A stretch of 64,000 nt of DNA, taken from NCBI GenBank assembly GCA_020002185.1, contig CM034531.1:76532291-76596290 (forward strand), written 5' to 3'. Origin of the DNA: Paraescarpia echinospica (Eukaryota; Annelida; Polychaeta; Sabellida; Siboglinidae). The notes beneath the pieces were generated by a model, which had not been told where the DNA came from, did no database searches, and worked only from the letters and a program-made list of their open reading frames with translations. The stretch's first letter is position 1, and the number at the start of each line of letters is the position of its first letter. Shown here in pieces: positions 10,850-22,399 of the stretch. The position numbers and the translations under genes were made by a program.

Positions 10850-11355
10850 GACTTAAAACGTCACAATTTTAATTCTAACACAACTACTTTCGTAGTTTTC
10901 GGACCTTCTTCCCCAAGCGGAATTATATTTTGCCTCAACCGTGGGGTTGGGTTGCGTACGTACCCATCGCACCCAACTCCCAACCCAACCAACCAACGAT
11001 TCCAAACCAACGGGCTTGCCATGCTTATGTTTTTGAACGACGAGTCGATATCATCACGGTTAGGCGTTGTGTAACCGGCCAAACTAACGCAGCACCTGCG
11101 GCAATAGATGACATTGAACCATATGGATAAAAAACAAGTTCAGTCGAAACGTTTCACAGATTGTGTGACAGTTATCGTTGAGTGACTGTCGATCAGTAAT
11201 TGCTGTAGGTGCGTTGTAGTGCATGTAGTCAACGCAGATAAGGTCAGGAACTGTTATTTTGTGAAGACAGTCGTTGAATGAAAAGATCTTATGTAAACAT
11301 GCAGGTTGAATCTGTAGAGGGATTCGGCAGCATGTCCTGTGGCCCCTGTCACCGG
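10850..11355. other. Intergenic stretch without recognised gene
   Basis: Both strands have short open frames but no family motif. A CCCAACC-rich patch lies at about 10,970-11,000. Confidence 0.35.
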
Positions 11356-11359
11356 CGGG

Positions 11360-14300
11360 GTTAATAATACTAATAATAATTTACTGCATTTCTCTGCGCC
11401 ATAAATCTGGCAGTTACTACCATTCAGAGGCGCATTACAATCCTAAAAACATGGCATGAAGCTATTAAGATTATTAAATAAAAAAATATATAAATAAAAT
11501 AAATAAATGCATTAATATATATATATATATCTACATATACATATCAATAGTAAATAGATAAGGATAGGAATAATACTAATACTAATTAAAACGAAAAGTT
11601 AAGAGAGAATAACAGTAAATAATAATAATAGTTAAATGTAGATATTAACAAGTCCAGAAGGCGCCACTGTCCACACATATAATTTAAAGAGAAAAAGCAC
11701 GTTTAAAAATAAGTGTCTTCAGTTGCTTCTTGAACACGATGATGCAGTCAGTAGCACGCATGGCAAGGGGCAGATTGTTCCGCTGCGCTTGTAAAAGCTT
11801 TATGGGGACCTCGAGCAAGTGAGTGTCGGCGGAGCGTAACGTGCGGGGTTGTGTCGAGTTAGCAGGTGCGCCAGATATGACGCAGTCATGCCGTGCAAAC
11901 TGTGGAACGTAAGCAGGAGTAGTTTGCACTCGATGCGCTGTTTAATCGGCAACCAATGAAGCGCAATTAGAGCAGGAGTGGTGTGGTCATGCTTCTTAGT
12001 TCCGGTTATGATACGGGCTGCAGCATTTTGCACTCTCTGGAGTCTGGTGAGGAGATGGTCAGAAATCCCGTAACGAGACGTCACGTAGGTATGCACCATC
12101 ATCTCTGTCGTTTTCCTATCTAGAAGATTTCGAATTCTTCCATTACTGTGTAGATGGAAATATGCTACACGACACATGTACTGCACTTGGTTGTTCATGT
12201 TTAGGGCATCATCGAAGAAAACACCAATATTCTTGGCTACATTGGAAGTAGGCACGATGTTATTGGCAAGTTTTATATAATTATATGTGCGGTATAGAAA
12301 GTTTGTTCTTGGTGTGCGGCGAACATATCACAATAGCCTCTGTTTTTGTCAGCATTGAGTTTGAGTTTATGTTTAGGGCATCATCGAAGAAAATACCAAT
12401 GTTTTTGGCCACAATGGAAGTAGGCACGATGTTATTGGCAAGTTCTATATAATTCTATGTGCGGTATAGAAAGTTTGTTCTTGGTGTGCGGCGAACATAT
12501 CACAATAGCCTCTGTTTTTGTCAGCATTGAATTTGAGTTTATTCATGCGTACCCAAGCTTGTATTTCAGCGACTCATGCTTGTATGCGCTTCACAGCTTG
12601 GGTTGTGTCTTCCTCTGAGAGATGACTGAAGGCGATGTAGAGTTGGATATCATCAGCATATAGATACATGTTAGATGCATGTTGATTCCATGCCGACGTG
12701 CGATATCTCCGAGTGATGCCGTGTAACAAATGAACATGAGCGGGACTCCGAAAGTCACTGGACTTTCCGCTGATTCCCTTCCGTGCACTTGAATACTCTG
12801 ACTTCGGTTGGCCAAATACGAATCAAACCATGCAAAAGATGTTCCGGTTACTCCAAAACGATCTCTGAGGCGTGATAACATGATCCCGTGGTCGATTGTG
12901 TCGAATGCTGCTGAGAGATCTAGTAGCACAAATATGGCAGCCTTGTGCTCATCCAATATACAAAGCAGATCGTTGCATATTCTCAGCAATGCAGTCTCAG
13001 TTCTGTGGTGCGGACGATAAGCAGATTGCATTTGCTCATAGAGTTCGTTGTCAGGTTTTTTGAGAAACGGGCAGCAACGACCTTCTCTGCAATTTTTGAC
13101 ACATAAGACTAGTTCGACACTGGACGATAGTTATTTAGGTCATTTGAGTTCAGCGTTGCTGTCTTCAAAAGAGGATTTACGACAGTCTTTTAAAAGGCAG
13201 AAGGAAAGACTCCTGTCGTAATCGGTCAGTTCACAATGTCGGTGATGACCTGTGTCAAACTAGATATGTTGGCCTTCAGCAGATGAGTTGGAATCCGATT
13301 CAACTTGCACGATTTATAAGCCGACTTGCCGACCAATTTGGTGATCTCGTGTGTCGTGGTCGGCAGGAACGACGATAGATGTGACAGGATAACATAGTGT
13401 CTTTGTCGTGGGTATCAAGATCGCGTCTGATATTGTCAATTTTGACCGTGAAATAATTGCTGAAGTTGTCAAGCAATTGTCCGAGGTGGTTGTCGGGCAG
13501 TGCTGGCAGGTCTTTTGTATGCAGCAGAGAACCAACTATCCGATACAGAGTTTTTGGGGTTGCCAGCCTGTTCGTTGATTTTGTTCGTATAAAATGTGGC
13601 TCTGGCAGTGTACAACATCTTCTTCACTCGTTCTCTCTAGTTGATGAAGATTTCTCTGTCGATGGACAACCTGGACAATCTCCATCTTCGCTCCTTCAGG
13701 CATCTCTCCTTCCTGGCTGATAGAATGTCGTCATCGACCCACGGCGTATCAGGTCGGATGGTGAGCCATTTCGTTTTCAGTGGTGCGTGTTTGTTAAGCA
13801 GCTCGCTCAGGACATTTCATGCTCAGGATGTGTGTAATGTGGAGTTCACAATATCCGACGAGAACGATGTAAGATTGGTCGCCTTTATCTTCTATGTCTT
13901 CTTTTCTCTCCGAAATGGAGGCTTGCAAGAAAGCAGAGCACAGCGTGGTGATCAGAAATAAGCTCGGCGACCACCGTGTCAGCCACACAGGCTATCACAA
14001 GGTCTAAAATATGGCCTTCTTGATGCGTTGGTTGTTCGACATACTGCGTCACGTCATGGCAGTGCAACATGTCCCGGAAACGTGTCACGTGAAAGTCAGT
14101 GTTAACGTCAAAGTGAAAATTAAAATCACCAACTATAACAAGTTCATCAGGTAGTGTCGCATACGTGTCAAGAATATCTGCGAAGTTATTGAAGAAATCG
14201 ACAACCGATTACCCTTTCTTCTTAGTTGGTGGTGGGCAATAGACAACAAGCAAGACTACTTTTCCCGTGTGATGTTAATTTAGCGCTCATCGCTTCGACG

Positions 14301-14505
14301 TACCGAATGTTGTTGAAAGTTTTCACTGCTGTTATTTTGCTGGTATCTTTATGCAGTATCACAATGCCGCCACCACAACGATTTGGTCTAGGATGGTGAA
14401 TGAGTTTATAACCACGTGGTGTGAGAGCCCTGGTTCTTCTTCCAATACACGCCTAGCCTCAACAAGCTGAGGATACAGGCGGTGCCGTGGTATAACAGGC
14501 GAACA
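11360..14505 (-). pseudogene. L2/CR1-group LINE, endonuclease + RT (outermost element of a three-level nest)
   Basis: The minus strand from about 14,480 reads RGYKLIHHPRPNRCGGG (endonuclease), then fragments to 13,031. There the RT is clear: [49 protein letters not shown]. The palm is damaged: the [10 protein letters not shown] motif is replaced by FGVPLMFICY. After a 172-bp tandem duplication (12,198-12,541) the C-terminal part 12,255-11,684 gives RLQRVQNAAARIITGTKKHD and LHWLPIKQRIECKLLLLTF. The 3' end near 11,360 has a TAATAAT-type tail. The 5' part of the same kind of endonuclease is found at 20,085-20,330, beyond the inserted younger LINEs. Confidence 0.75.
12198..12541 (-). repeat. 172-bp tandem duplication inside the LINE RT
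   Basis: 12,198-12,369 and 12,370-12,541 are direct adjacent copies beginning TGTTTAGGGCATCATCGAAG and ending in GAGTTTGAGTTTA or GAATTTGAGTTTA. They differ at a handful of sites, so the duplication arose after insertion or is an old structural error. It breaks the reading frame between RT palm and C-terminus. Confidence 0.9.
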
Positions 14506-14514
14506 GGAAATTTT

Positions 14515-17484
14515 TGTTTTGTTTTAGAATGCAATATATAAGAACACAAATTATCGTGTAGATAAACAGAAATACGTGCAGCAGAACTTGTTAACGTCTA
14601 AAACATGGGGTAGTGCAAAGTCTGGATGTTGCTTTTAAACGCATCCAGGCTGTTTTTATTTACAATATATTGAGGGAGGGAATTCCAAAGTCGAATGGTA
14701 CTGGGGAAAAAAGAATACAAGTGGTAGTTGCATCTGGAGTGAGGGACATGGTAAGATAAGGAATGTTGTTTTCTAGTGACTATATTTACAGGAATAAGGT
14801 ATTGGTTTGCTGGTATACCCACTAGGCCATTTGCTATCTTGTACATCATACATAGTTTTGGTTCTTCTGTCTGATAGGGATCTCCATCCTAATGTCTGGA
14901 GCATGTCTGTTACACTGGAGGTATTGTGGTGGCGATATAAGACATATCGGGCTGCACGGCGTTGAATCATTTCTAGTTTGTTTATTTGTGTAAGGGTATA
15001 GGGATCCCAGACAGTACAGCTGTTCTTCACGATGGTTCTGACAAAGGTGAAGTAGGCCTGAGTTTTTATTTGAATTGACGGAACTTTTAGATTTCTGCGG
15101 AGGAAGCCTAGTGATCTATTTGCTTTTAGACAAATGTTATTTATGTGGGCATTCCACCGGAGATCTGAGGTTATGGTTATACCAAGATATATTATCTGTG
15201 AAACAGTTTCTAGTGTTTGACCTTGAAGCATGTATTGATTGTTAATGACAGTTTTGTTTCTTGTTACAGGTATGACATGACATTTTTGAAGATTTAATTC
15301 CATGTTCCAGGTTATGGCCCATTTTCCAAGTTTGTGAAGATCTTCCTGGAGCACAGCTGTATTTGTCTTAGGCTTAAGGGCTATACACACTATGGTGTCA
15401 TCAGCAAAAAGTCTAACTGTAGATGTAATATTGTCTGGGATGTCATTTATGTAAAAGAGGAATAGACAAGGGCCAAATACAGAGCCTTTTGGTACTCCTG
15501 ATGTTACGGGTACCTCAGAGGAGGCCTCGCCTCTATTATGACTATTTGAGTTCTGTCTGTTAAAAATGATCGAATCCAGGAATTTGTTTTGCCTTGGATG
15601 CCATAGTGATGGAGTTTGTAAATCAGTTTTTTATGGCTGACCTTATCAAATGCTTTAGAGAAATCCATCACCTTGACATCCGTTTGCGTGCCAGACTGCA
15701 TATGGGTAACTAAGTCATGTATGAACTGAATAAGCTGTGTCTCGCAAGATACTTGGGAGCGAAAGCAATGTTGAAGATGATAAAGAATGGTGTGTGAATG
15801 TGCATGTTTCATTATACTACTAACCAAGACATGTTCCATTAGTTTTGATGCTATGCATGTCAGGGAAATGGGCCTATAATTTGAAGCTATGTATTTTGAC
15901 CATTCTTGAAAATAGGTGAGACATTTGCTTTTAGCCAGCCTGTGGGGACTTCTCCTGTAGCTTATGACTTCTGAAAGATTAAGGTTAGCGATGGCGCAAT
16001 TTCAACAGCCAATTCTTTTAGAATTCTTGGGTTGATGTTGTCTGGTCCTTGTGCTTTATAAGGTTTAAGATTTTGTAGGAGTTTTAGTACACCTGCTTCT
16101 GTAATTTCTATTTCTGGCATTTCTTGTAGTGTTGGATTGGGTAGTTTGGTTACTTGGGGAGATGGGTCATCTGTAAAGACTGATTGAAACTGCTGATTTA
16201 GTATCTCCGCTTTGGCTTTAGGGTTTGAGTGTAGGATTCCATTTTGTTTGAGAGGCGATACCCCTGTCTGGTTTGTACGGCAGTGTTTCATGTAAGTCCA
16301 GAATCTCTTAGCATAACCTTGTTTTTGTTGACTATCTTCAGTAGAGGTGACAATTTCATTTACATAGTTCCAGTAGCCAGTTCTCAGTTGTTGCTGTATA
16401 GTTTGTTTTAGATGTTTGTATTTTGGAGTGTGCTTGTGACATTTGTACATTCTGTCCCTTTTTTGTATAAGTTTCTTTAGTGTTGGTGTAATCCAGGGGT
16501 ATCCGTCCCTACATCTAGCCATTCTGGATGGTATATACAACCCAGTACCTTTGACAATGCTATCCCGAAACATACACCACAACTTGTTGCACGGTTTTGT
16601 TCATAGCAATTTTGAAGATTTTTGCTTACATCTTTCATATGTTTTCTAAATTTGTCCCAGTCTGCCTTATTGAAAAGGGGAATATTTCTAGGGTTCTGTT
16701 TGTGTTTCATGGGGTTTATGTCTAGGCTCTGTGTAACAACAGTCATGATCTGAGATTCCTGGTAATATCTCTGTTCGGTTGACGTTGGTAGGGTTATTTG
16801 TGATCATTAAGTCTAGAGTGTTTTCTCCCTTTGTTGGCTTGTCTATAATCTGGATAAGACCAAGGTCATCTAGAATGTTTCGAAATTTATCATGAAGTAG
16901 TACGTTTTGGCAGTTTGGTTTTAACATTTCATTCTGCCAGTCCCATCCAGGAAAATTAAAATCTCCTGCAATGAATAAGTGTTGCTTTTGATTTACTCTG
17001 CCTAGAGATATTTCAAATTGTTCTATGCTGTGTTCATCATTTACGTCAGGTCTGTAGTAAGCACATATATGAAGTAATTTACAACCAGCTATGCTAATCT
17101 TAGCCCAAATGATTTCGCAGTCTGTCTCTAATTCAAATTCCTCTTCACTAAGCAGGTCGGAATGTATTGCAATGAATATCCCTCCTCCTCTCTGTTCTTC
17201 TGTTCTGTCCTTTCTATATACATTGAATTTATCTGGGAAATATTCAGAATCTAATATGCTATTGCTAAGCCAGGATTCAGTGCCAATAATTATGTCTGGT
17301 TTGGAGCTATCAATGAGTGAAAGAAATTCTGCCTTCTTGTTTTTTAGTGATTGACAATTTAGGTTGTTGATTCTCAATTGTTTTTTAGTGTTAGGAGTAT
17401 GACGGTAATTGTGCTGTTTCCTTTGATTCGAAGGAGATGATGTATGTAGTGGAGGTCCTAACCCTGCTGATGTTGTAGGGAGTT
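14515..17484 (-). pseudogene. CR1-clade LINE ORF2 (endonuclease + RT), middle element of the nest
   Basis: The minus frame 17,554-16,688 (element sequence ending near 17,484) is an endonuclease: RINNLNCQSLKNKKAEFLSL, DIIIGTESWL, RGGGIFIAIHSDLL, HLFIAGDFNFPGWDW and ISDHDC. The next frame (16,746-16,477) overlaps it. 16,582-15,962 and 15,839-15,504 carry the linker and RT (DVKVMDFSKAFDKVSHKKLI, NSWIRSFLTDRTQIV). 15,540-15,400 contains the palm, and 15,390-14,598 the RT C-terminus (RRAARYVLYRHHNTSSVTDM, FFPSTIRLWNSLPQYIV). Only a few frameshifts separate these frames, so it is relatively young. The RT continues to a 3' end near 14,515. Its ORF1 lies beyond the inserted element at 17,485-19,035. 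Confidence 0.85.
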
Positions 17485-19035
17485 GAATGGAGTCATCTGC
17501 GTACCGTCGTGGACACTCCACAGAAACAGCTCTACTCCGTGTCAAGAATGACATTGCCGCGACACTGGATAGGAAATGTACAACAATTCTCGTGATGGTT
17601 GATTTGTCGTCCGCGTTTGATACAGTCGATCATGAATTGTTGATGACTCGACTTGAACACTCATTCGGTATCACCGATAAGGCGCTTCCGTGGCTGAAAT
17701 CATACATTAGCGAACGGTATCAGAAAGTGGCAGTAGTCGAGTCGGTTGAGTCAATCTTGGCGTGTGGCATCCCCCAAGGGTCGGTGTTGGGCCCTATTTT
17801 GTATTGCATGTACACCAAACCTATCTGAGATATTGTTGCTAAACACGGCATGGAGCATCACTGTTATGCTGATGACATTCAAATCTACCTCACGGTTGAA
17901 TGAGATGAATCAATTGTGGCGGCTCTGGCTAAGGTGGAATTGTGTGTTGTGGAAGTGGCTGCATGGTTGACTAGAAACCAGTTAAAACTGAACACAGAGA
18001 AATCCGAGGCGATCGTTTTTTTTCCAGCGAAGAAACGCGGCAGTCTGCCTGCCAATGTATACATCACAGTAGCCGGCCATCGAATTCAACCATCATCGTG
18101 CGCAGTTTGGGTGTGGTATTTGATAGCAACCTGAACATGGAACAGCAGATTGCCAACACTGTGAAAAGCTGCTTCTATCATATTAGAAACATTGCGCGAA
18201 TTCGGCCACATCTGACGGAAGAATCACTTGTTCACGCACTAGTGACATCCCGTTTAGATTATGGGAATGCACTTCTTTATGGTCTCCCACACACGGTGAT
18301 GCAACGTCTACAAAGGGTGCAGAACCGTGCCGCTCGCCTAATTACTCGCACGAGGAAATACGAACACATCACGCCCGTGTTGCAGCGTTTACACTGGCTA
18401 CCCGTTCATTTGAGACCGACCTACAAAATGCTGGTGTTTACGTATTGTGCCTTGAATGGTCTAGCGCCGGACTACATAAGTGAGTTAATTGGCTACCGTA
18501 CCATCAACATAACTCTACGATCTACCTTGCAGCCTCGCCTTTTGTTCGTACCGGCCTCACAAACTGTCGCTCATGGTGATCACCGTTTCGCGGTTTGCTC
18601 GGCGGTTCTATGGAACAATTTATCTCCTACACTCAGGACAGCAACATCATTACAAATGTTTAAAACACTTTTGAAGACTCACCTTTTTAAACGAGCGTTT
18701 TTATAATTCACCGACGAGGACATTTTATGTGCTTTCTATTGATAAAAATATTTTTTGTTTTATTAGTTTCTTAACATATTTATGGTTATTCTTCTTGTAT
18801 AAATGAATATATTTATAGTAGTTTTTGAGAATGTCTTAATTTATTTAAACGTTTTTTTTAATGATCTCTCTTTTTTTAGTAACTATATTTAAGGTAATGT
18901 TATATTTTTATATATATTTATTTCTTAGTTAGCATTTCTTTTTATGTAAAATACTATTATATACGTGTGCATGTATGTAAAGCGCCCGAGGACAATTTTA
19001 ATTGATTGGGCGCTATATAAGTACTTTTATTTATT
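17485..19035 (+). pseudogene. 5'-truncated L2/CR1-group LINE inserted inside the CR1 element (innermost)
   Basis: The plus strand starts abruptly in the RT fingers (SSAYRRGHSTETALLRVKND). It continues with [33 protein letters not shown] and, after a frameshift, a YADD-type palm. 18,098-18,706 is open: MRSLGVVFDSNLNMEQQI, RLQRVQNRAARLITRTRKYE and the usual C-terminal LKTHLFKRAFL. The 3' UTR ends in GGGCGCTATATAAGTAC followed by (TTTAT)-like repeats near 19,020-19,040. It interrupts the minus-strand CR1 between its ORF1 (19,036 on) and ORF2 (17,484 down). Confidence 0.85.
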
Positions 19036-19422
19036 TTATTTATCATTTAATTGAGAGATGTGTTTATATATATTTTCAGAAAGTTCAATGTCGTCATAAT
19101 TGAAAAGGGTACTACTGAAATTAGGCATTCCACATTTTAGGCAATTCCATGATGTGTTGGTGTTTTGCATCGTTTCATATATTGTGTCTCTGACATTTTC
19201 ACATTGCGTGTGGAACCAATTATTGCAGGAGTCGCAACAAATTGCTTTCTGTTTCCATGTTACTGTTTTTTGGCAAACACCACAAGGGTACTTGGGTGCT
19301 CTGGGGCCGGGATTTAATTCAATGTCGTTTGCCAGTACAAGAAGATATAGCATAAAGTATGATGGGAATTTTTGGGGGTTTGCTCTGGACATCCTTGGTT
19401 TATGCAGCAAGTTGATGGACAT
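19036..19422 (-). CDS. CR1-clade LINE ORF1: 2A-like peptide followed by PHD finger
   Basis: A 128-codon minus-strand frame has a hydrophobic N-terminus ([12 protein letters not shown], residues 21-32) running into DIELNPGP (residues 33-40). This is an exact match to the 2A/CHYSEL consensus D-V/I-E-x-N-P-G-P, at which the ribosome skips a peptide bond. A C4HC3 PHD finger follows at once: C47, C50, C63, C66, H71, C74, C94, C97. Such 2A plus PHD leaders are known from CR1-type LINEs of several marine invertebrates. The frame is open upstream into 19,553. It is cut at its 3' end by the LINE inserted at 17,485-19,035; ORF2 continues at 17,484. The first Met choice is uncertain because the frame is open 5' of it. 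Confidence 0.8.
   Translation of the reverse strand: MSINLLHKPRMSRANPQKFPSYFMLYLLVLANDIELNPGPRAPKYPCGVCQKTVTWKQKAICCDSCNNWFHTQCENVRDTIYETMQNTNTSWNCLKCGMPNFSSTLFNYDDIELSENIYKHISQLNDK
19303..19326 (-). other. 2A-like ribosome-skipping motif
   Basis: Eight codons on the minus strand encode DIELNPGP. In known 2A peptides the bond between the last Gly and Pro is not formed, releasing the upstream peptide. Here the upstream part would be a short hydrophobic leader and the downstream part the PHD finger protein. Confidence 0.75.
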
Positions 19423-19559
19423 CCTTGATGAGAAAAATCGATCCTGAGGTTTTTTTTCTCAGAAATTTCATGTGAAGTTGCATAACAGTCTTTCGTACTA
19501 TTTTTAATCTCTACAAATACAACCATGAAAAAAACAACACTCAGGTAAAACATCCTGTA

Positions 19560-20080
19560 AATGTAAAACCTAGTATTTCTGTTAGTCAGGAAGTGCTACA
19601 GTATGGATGGTACTGCTATGTGCTAAAGGACACAAGCAAAATAGTAGATAGTGTAGAAGAAAGACTTGAAATGGAAATGTAGAGTCTTCGTCCCAGGGCC
19701 TACACTGGGCACACAAAGAGCAGCACCATTTACGAGGCCATGTTAGGCAGACCCAAGCCAGGAATTTTATTTTTATTTTTTATTGTAAACTTATACTAAG
19801 ACAGGAGTATAACTAATTCATATGTTTATGTACCAGTCCCAGTGTATTTTAAACGAGTGGCATGTACATAAACGGATCATAGGTGCCTTGGTTACCAGTT
19901 GTTTACTGGGCGATAATACAGTGTCTTGATGAATAATGTTCGTTTTAGAAAGAAATGGGTGTTTTTTTAGTATTTGTGTTGGTCACAGGACGCCAACTAA
20001 TAGCACTTATCGAACACCTTACCGTAATATAAATCAAATTAAAAATAAGTAAAATAATAAGATTAATAGAGGATGATTTA
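19560..20080. other. 5' region of the CR1 element or its flank; no recognised gene
   Basis: It lies upstream (minus strand) of the 2A/PHD ORF1 and before the outer LINE resumes at about 20,085. It probably holds the CR1 5' UTR. No coding motif is seen. Confidence 0.35.
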
Positions 20081-20084
20081 ACAT

Positions 20085-20330
20085 TTTCCTGTTCGCGCCA
20101 CCAGCCTCGCTCTCAAGGTTACCGGGAGGTCGGAGTCTTTGTTAGAAAGTCAAGTTTCGGTAATGGCCACAACGTCGAGATCGTGTACGCAGACGTGGTC
20201 TAAAATGTCGGTCGTTTCGTTGCGAACATATCTTGAATTGATAAGGCATAAGGAGGCTTGTGTAGTCGGACAGCATAGTGGATTTGGGGAGAGTAGCGGA
20301 AATCATGTTGTCATGTACTTTTAACAAGAT
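20085..20330 (-). pseudogene. Displaced 5' part of the outer LINE endonuclease
   Basis: The minus strand reads ASLCLINSRYVRNETTDIL, then VHDLDVVAITET and a stop where TW is expected, the usual start of an L2-type endonuclease. The rest of such an endonuclease is at 14,480 and below, so this is most simply its 5' continuation, separated by the 5.6-kb younger CR1 insertion. Confidence 0.65.
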
Positions 20331-20395
20331 TTAACAAGATTGCCATCCAGAGAATTAACTCTAGATGGCAGGTGGACAAGGAAGCCCTTTGGCTT
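20325..20395 (-). other. 3' terminal stem-loop and tail of the CR1-group LINE
   Basis: GCCATCCAGAG and CTCTAGATGGC around 20,341-20,369 can pair. Next to it TTTAACAAGA is repeated at 20,322-20,340. In RNA sense (minus) the stem-loop is followed by a short repeated tail. The corresponding hairpin is recognisable, with substitutions, at 48,777-48,808 in the second copy. A role as RT recognition signal is inferred. Confidence 0.5.
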
Positions 20396-21830
20396 ATCGA
20401 GAGTCCAACCCTTTTACCTACATATATCCAGCCCTTTTGAGGTATGTGTCGATTTTATTTTTAAACAAATTCACACTACTAGCACCCACACAATCATCAG
20501 ATAATCTATTCCATTCATTCACAGTCCTTTGTGAAAACTTTCTTAGTCTAATCTACACTGCTCCTTTACTAATGTAACTTCATGTCCTCTAGTCTTTCTA
20601 TCTTTCTTAACTGAAAAAAACATATTTCTATCAATATTTTCATAACCATTCAATATTTTAAACACTTCTATCTGATCTCCTCTCAATCTCCTGGTCTCTA
20701 GTGTTGTTAAACCACATTCTTTTAGGCGTTTTTCATAACTAAGATCCCTCAGTTTTGGTATCATTTTAGTCGCTCTCCTCTGTACTCTTTCTAGCATATC
20801 TATGTCCTTCTTGCGGTATGGCCTCAGCGCTTGTATACAATATTCTAAGTGAGGCCTAACTATTGTTTTGTACAGCGGTATTATTAGTTCTTTTTCTTTA
20901 TATGCTATATTTTGACTTATCAATCCAAGGATTTGATTTCCTTTTGAAGCTGCAATTCCACACTGCTCTGAAACCTTCATGTCAGCACAAATTGTCAGCC
21001 CTAAGTCTTTTTCTTTTACAGTAGTATTTAGTACAGTTCCCCCCATTGTATATTCTACATATTCGTTCCCATGTCCTGTGTGAAGGCATTTACATTTCCC
21101 AAAATTGAATAACATTTGCCACTTTTCAGACCATTTGATCAACCTGTCAAAATCATCTTGTAAATGCTGTCTATCTCCATCACTTTTAATCCTTCTAAAC
21201 ACTTTTGTATCATCTGCAAATTTCAACACCTTGCTAGCTATATCATCGTCCAAATCGTTTATATATATTAATAATAATATAGGTCCTAATACTGATCCCA
21301 GTGGAACCCCACTCAAAACTGATTTCCAGTTTGAAGCCTCCCCATTAACAACTACCCGTTGTCTTCTGTCAATCAGCCATTTTTCTATCCAGTTAATTAT
21401 ACCATTTCCTATGCCATGGGCCTTTAGTTTAAGCAGTAATCTTTGATGTGGCACTTTGTCGAAAGCTTTTTGAAAATCTAAGTAGATGATATCTACTGGT
21501 GATCCATCATCTACCCACTTAGTGATATCTTCCAAAAAACATAACATATTTGTTAAGCATGACCTCGCGTTTTGAAACCCATTTTGAGATGGGTTTATCA
21601 AGTTATGTTTAACATGTGATCTTTAATTAGTCTTTCTAATAATTTACAATTCACCGATGTTAAACTAACTAGTCTATAATTATTTGGCTTGTTTCTCGAA
21701 CCTTTCTTAAATAACGGTATAACGTTTGCTTCTTTCCATTCTAAAGGAACCACCCCCTCTTCTAATGACAAGTTGAAAACTGTTGCAAGCGGTATGCTAA
21801 TTTGTTCTTCAATTTCCAATAGTAGTTTGG
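20335..21830 (-). pseudogene. CR1-group LINE RT, nearly intact, copy 1 of 2
   Basis: The minus frames 21,819-21,598 and 21,601-20,543 give a near-complete RT. The N-terminal part is VPLEWKEANVIPLFKKGSRN and LLERLIKDHM. The second frame of 352 codons has SCLTNMLCFLEDITKWVDDG, DIIYLDFQKAFDKVPHQRLL, the palm motif [20 protein letters not shown] (Gln of GVPQG changed to Leu) and LKFADDTKVF with the catalytic FADD aspartates, then LERVQRRATKMIPKLRDLSY near the C-terminus. RT of this kind copies LINE RNA at a nicked target. No endonuclease is attached upstream. A copy of the same family lies at 48,755-50,190. Main defects: one frameshift near 21,600 and the 5' truncation. Confidence 0.85.
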
Positions 21831-22075
21831 GTGGAATTGTGAAGATGTACGTAGTTGCTGGGTGATCGATAACCGATCACTGTGGTGATAGGTAGGTTAT
21901 TTCCACCTCGGTATCCATGCTTCGTTGGTCGTCTTGACGCAATGCCAAGTTCACGTGAAATGTTCCAAGCACTGGCATTCAAGCGTGAAGAACTAGAAGG
22001 TGCCCTTTGAGCCAGTTGATATAACTGACAAGCTATGTATGTGTAGCAGGCTTGGTCAGGGGTTGTAACAATCAC
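21809..22075 (-). pseudogene. LINE 5' fragment (pre-endonuclease region)
   Basis: A minus-strand open frame contains SAWNISRELGIASRRPTKHG followed by YRGGNN and ITTVIGYRSP. The RRPTKxGYRGG...IGYR arrangement recurs just upstream of the endonuclease in several invertebrate LINE ORFs. It is not continuous with the RT at 20,335-21,830, whose frame ends within 20 bp of it. It may belong to the same element with the endonuclease deleted, or to another one. Confidence 0.45.
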
Positions 22076-22399
22076 TGAAGCGTGACGGCAGAGCTACACA
22101 CTGGTTCTGCAAGCTTGTTGGTAATGTCGCCGATTGTTGTCACGCACGAGTAATCACTGGCACAGCATATCAAGTAAAATGACAGTTCGTGAAAATTTTA
22201 AAACTCACAGATATGCTGCATACATATAAAATCGTCCGTTGAACAGCAATCCAAATGTGCTTGCAATTTCCTCTGTCAAATAGTAGCAGTGTTGGACAGT
22301 TATAACTCCTACAAAATCAAAATCTCTTGGAGCACTTATGCGGCGCCGACACACAGGCGCAGCCACATATATAGTTAACTACCTGGTATGTGGTTGAAC

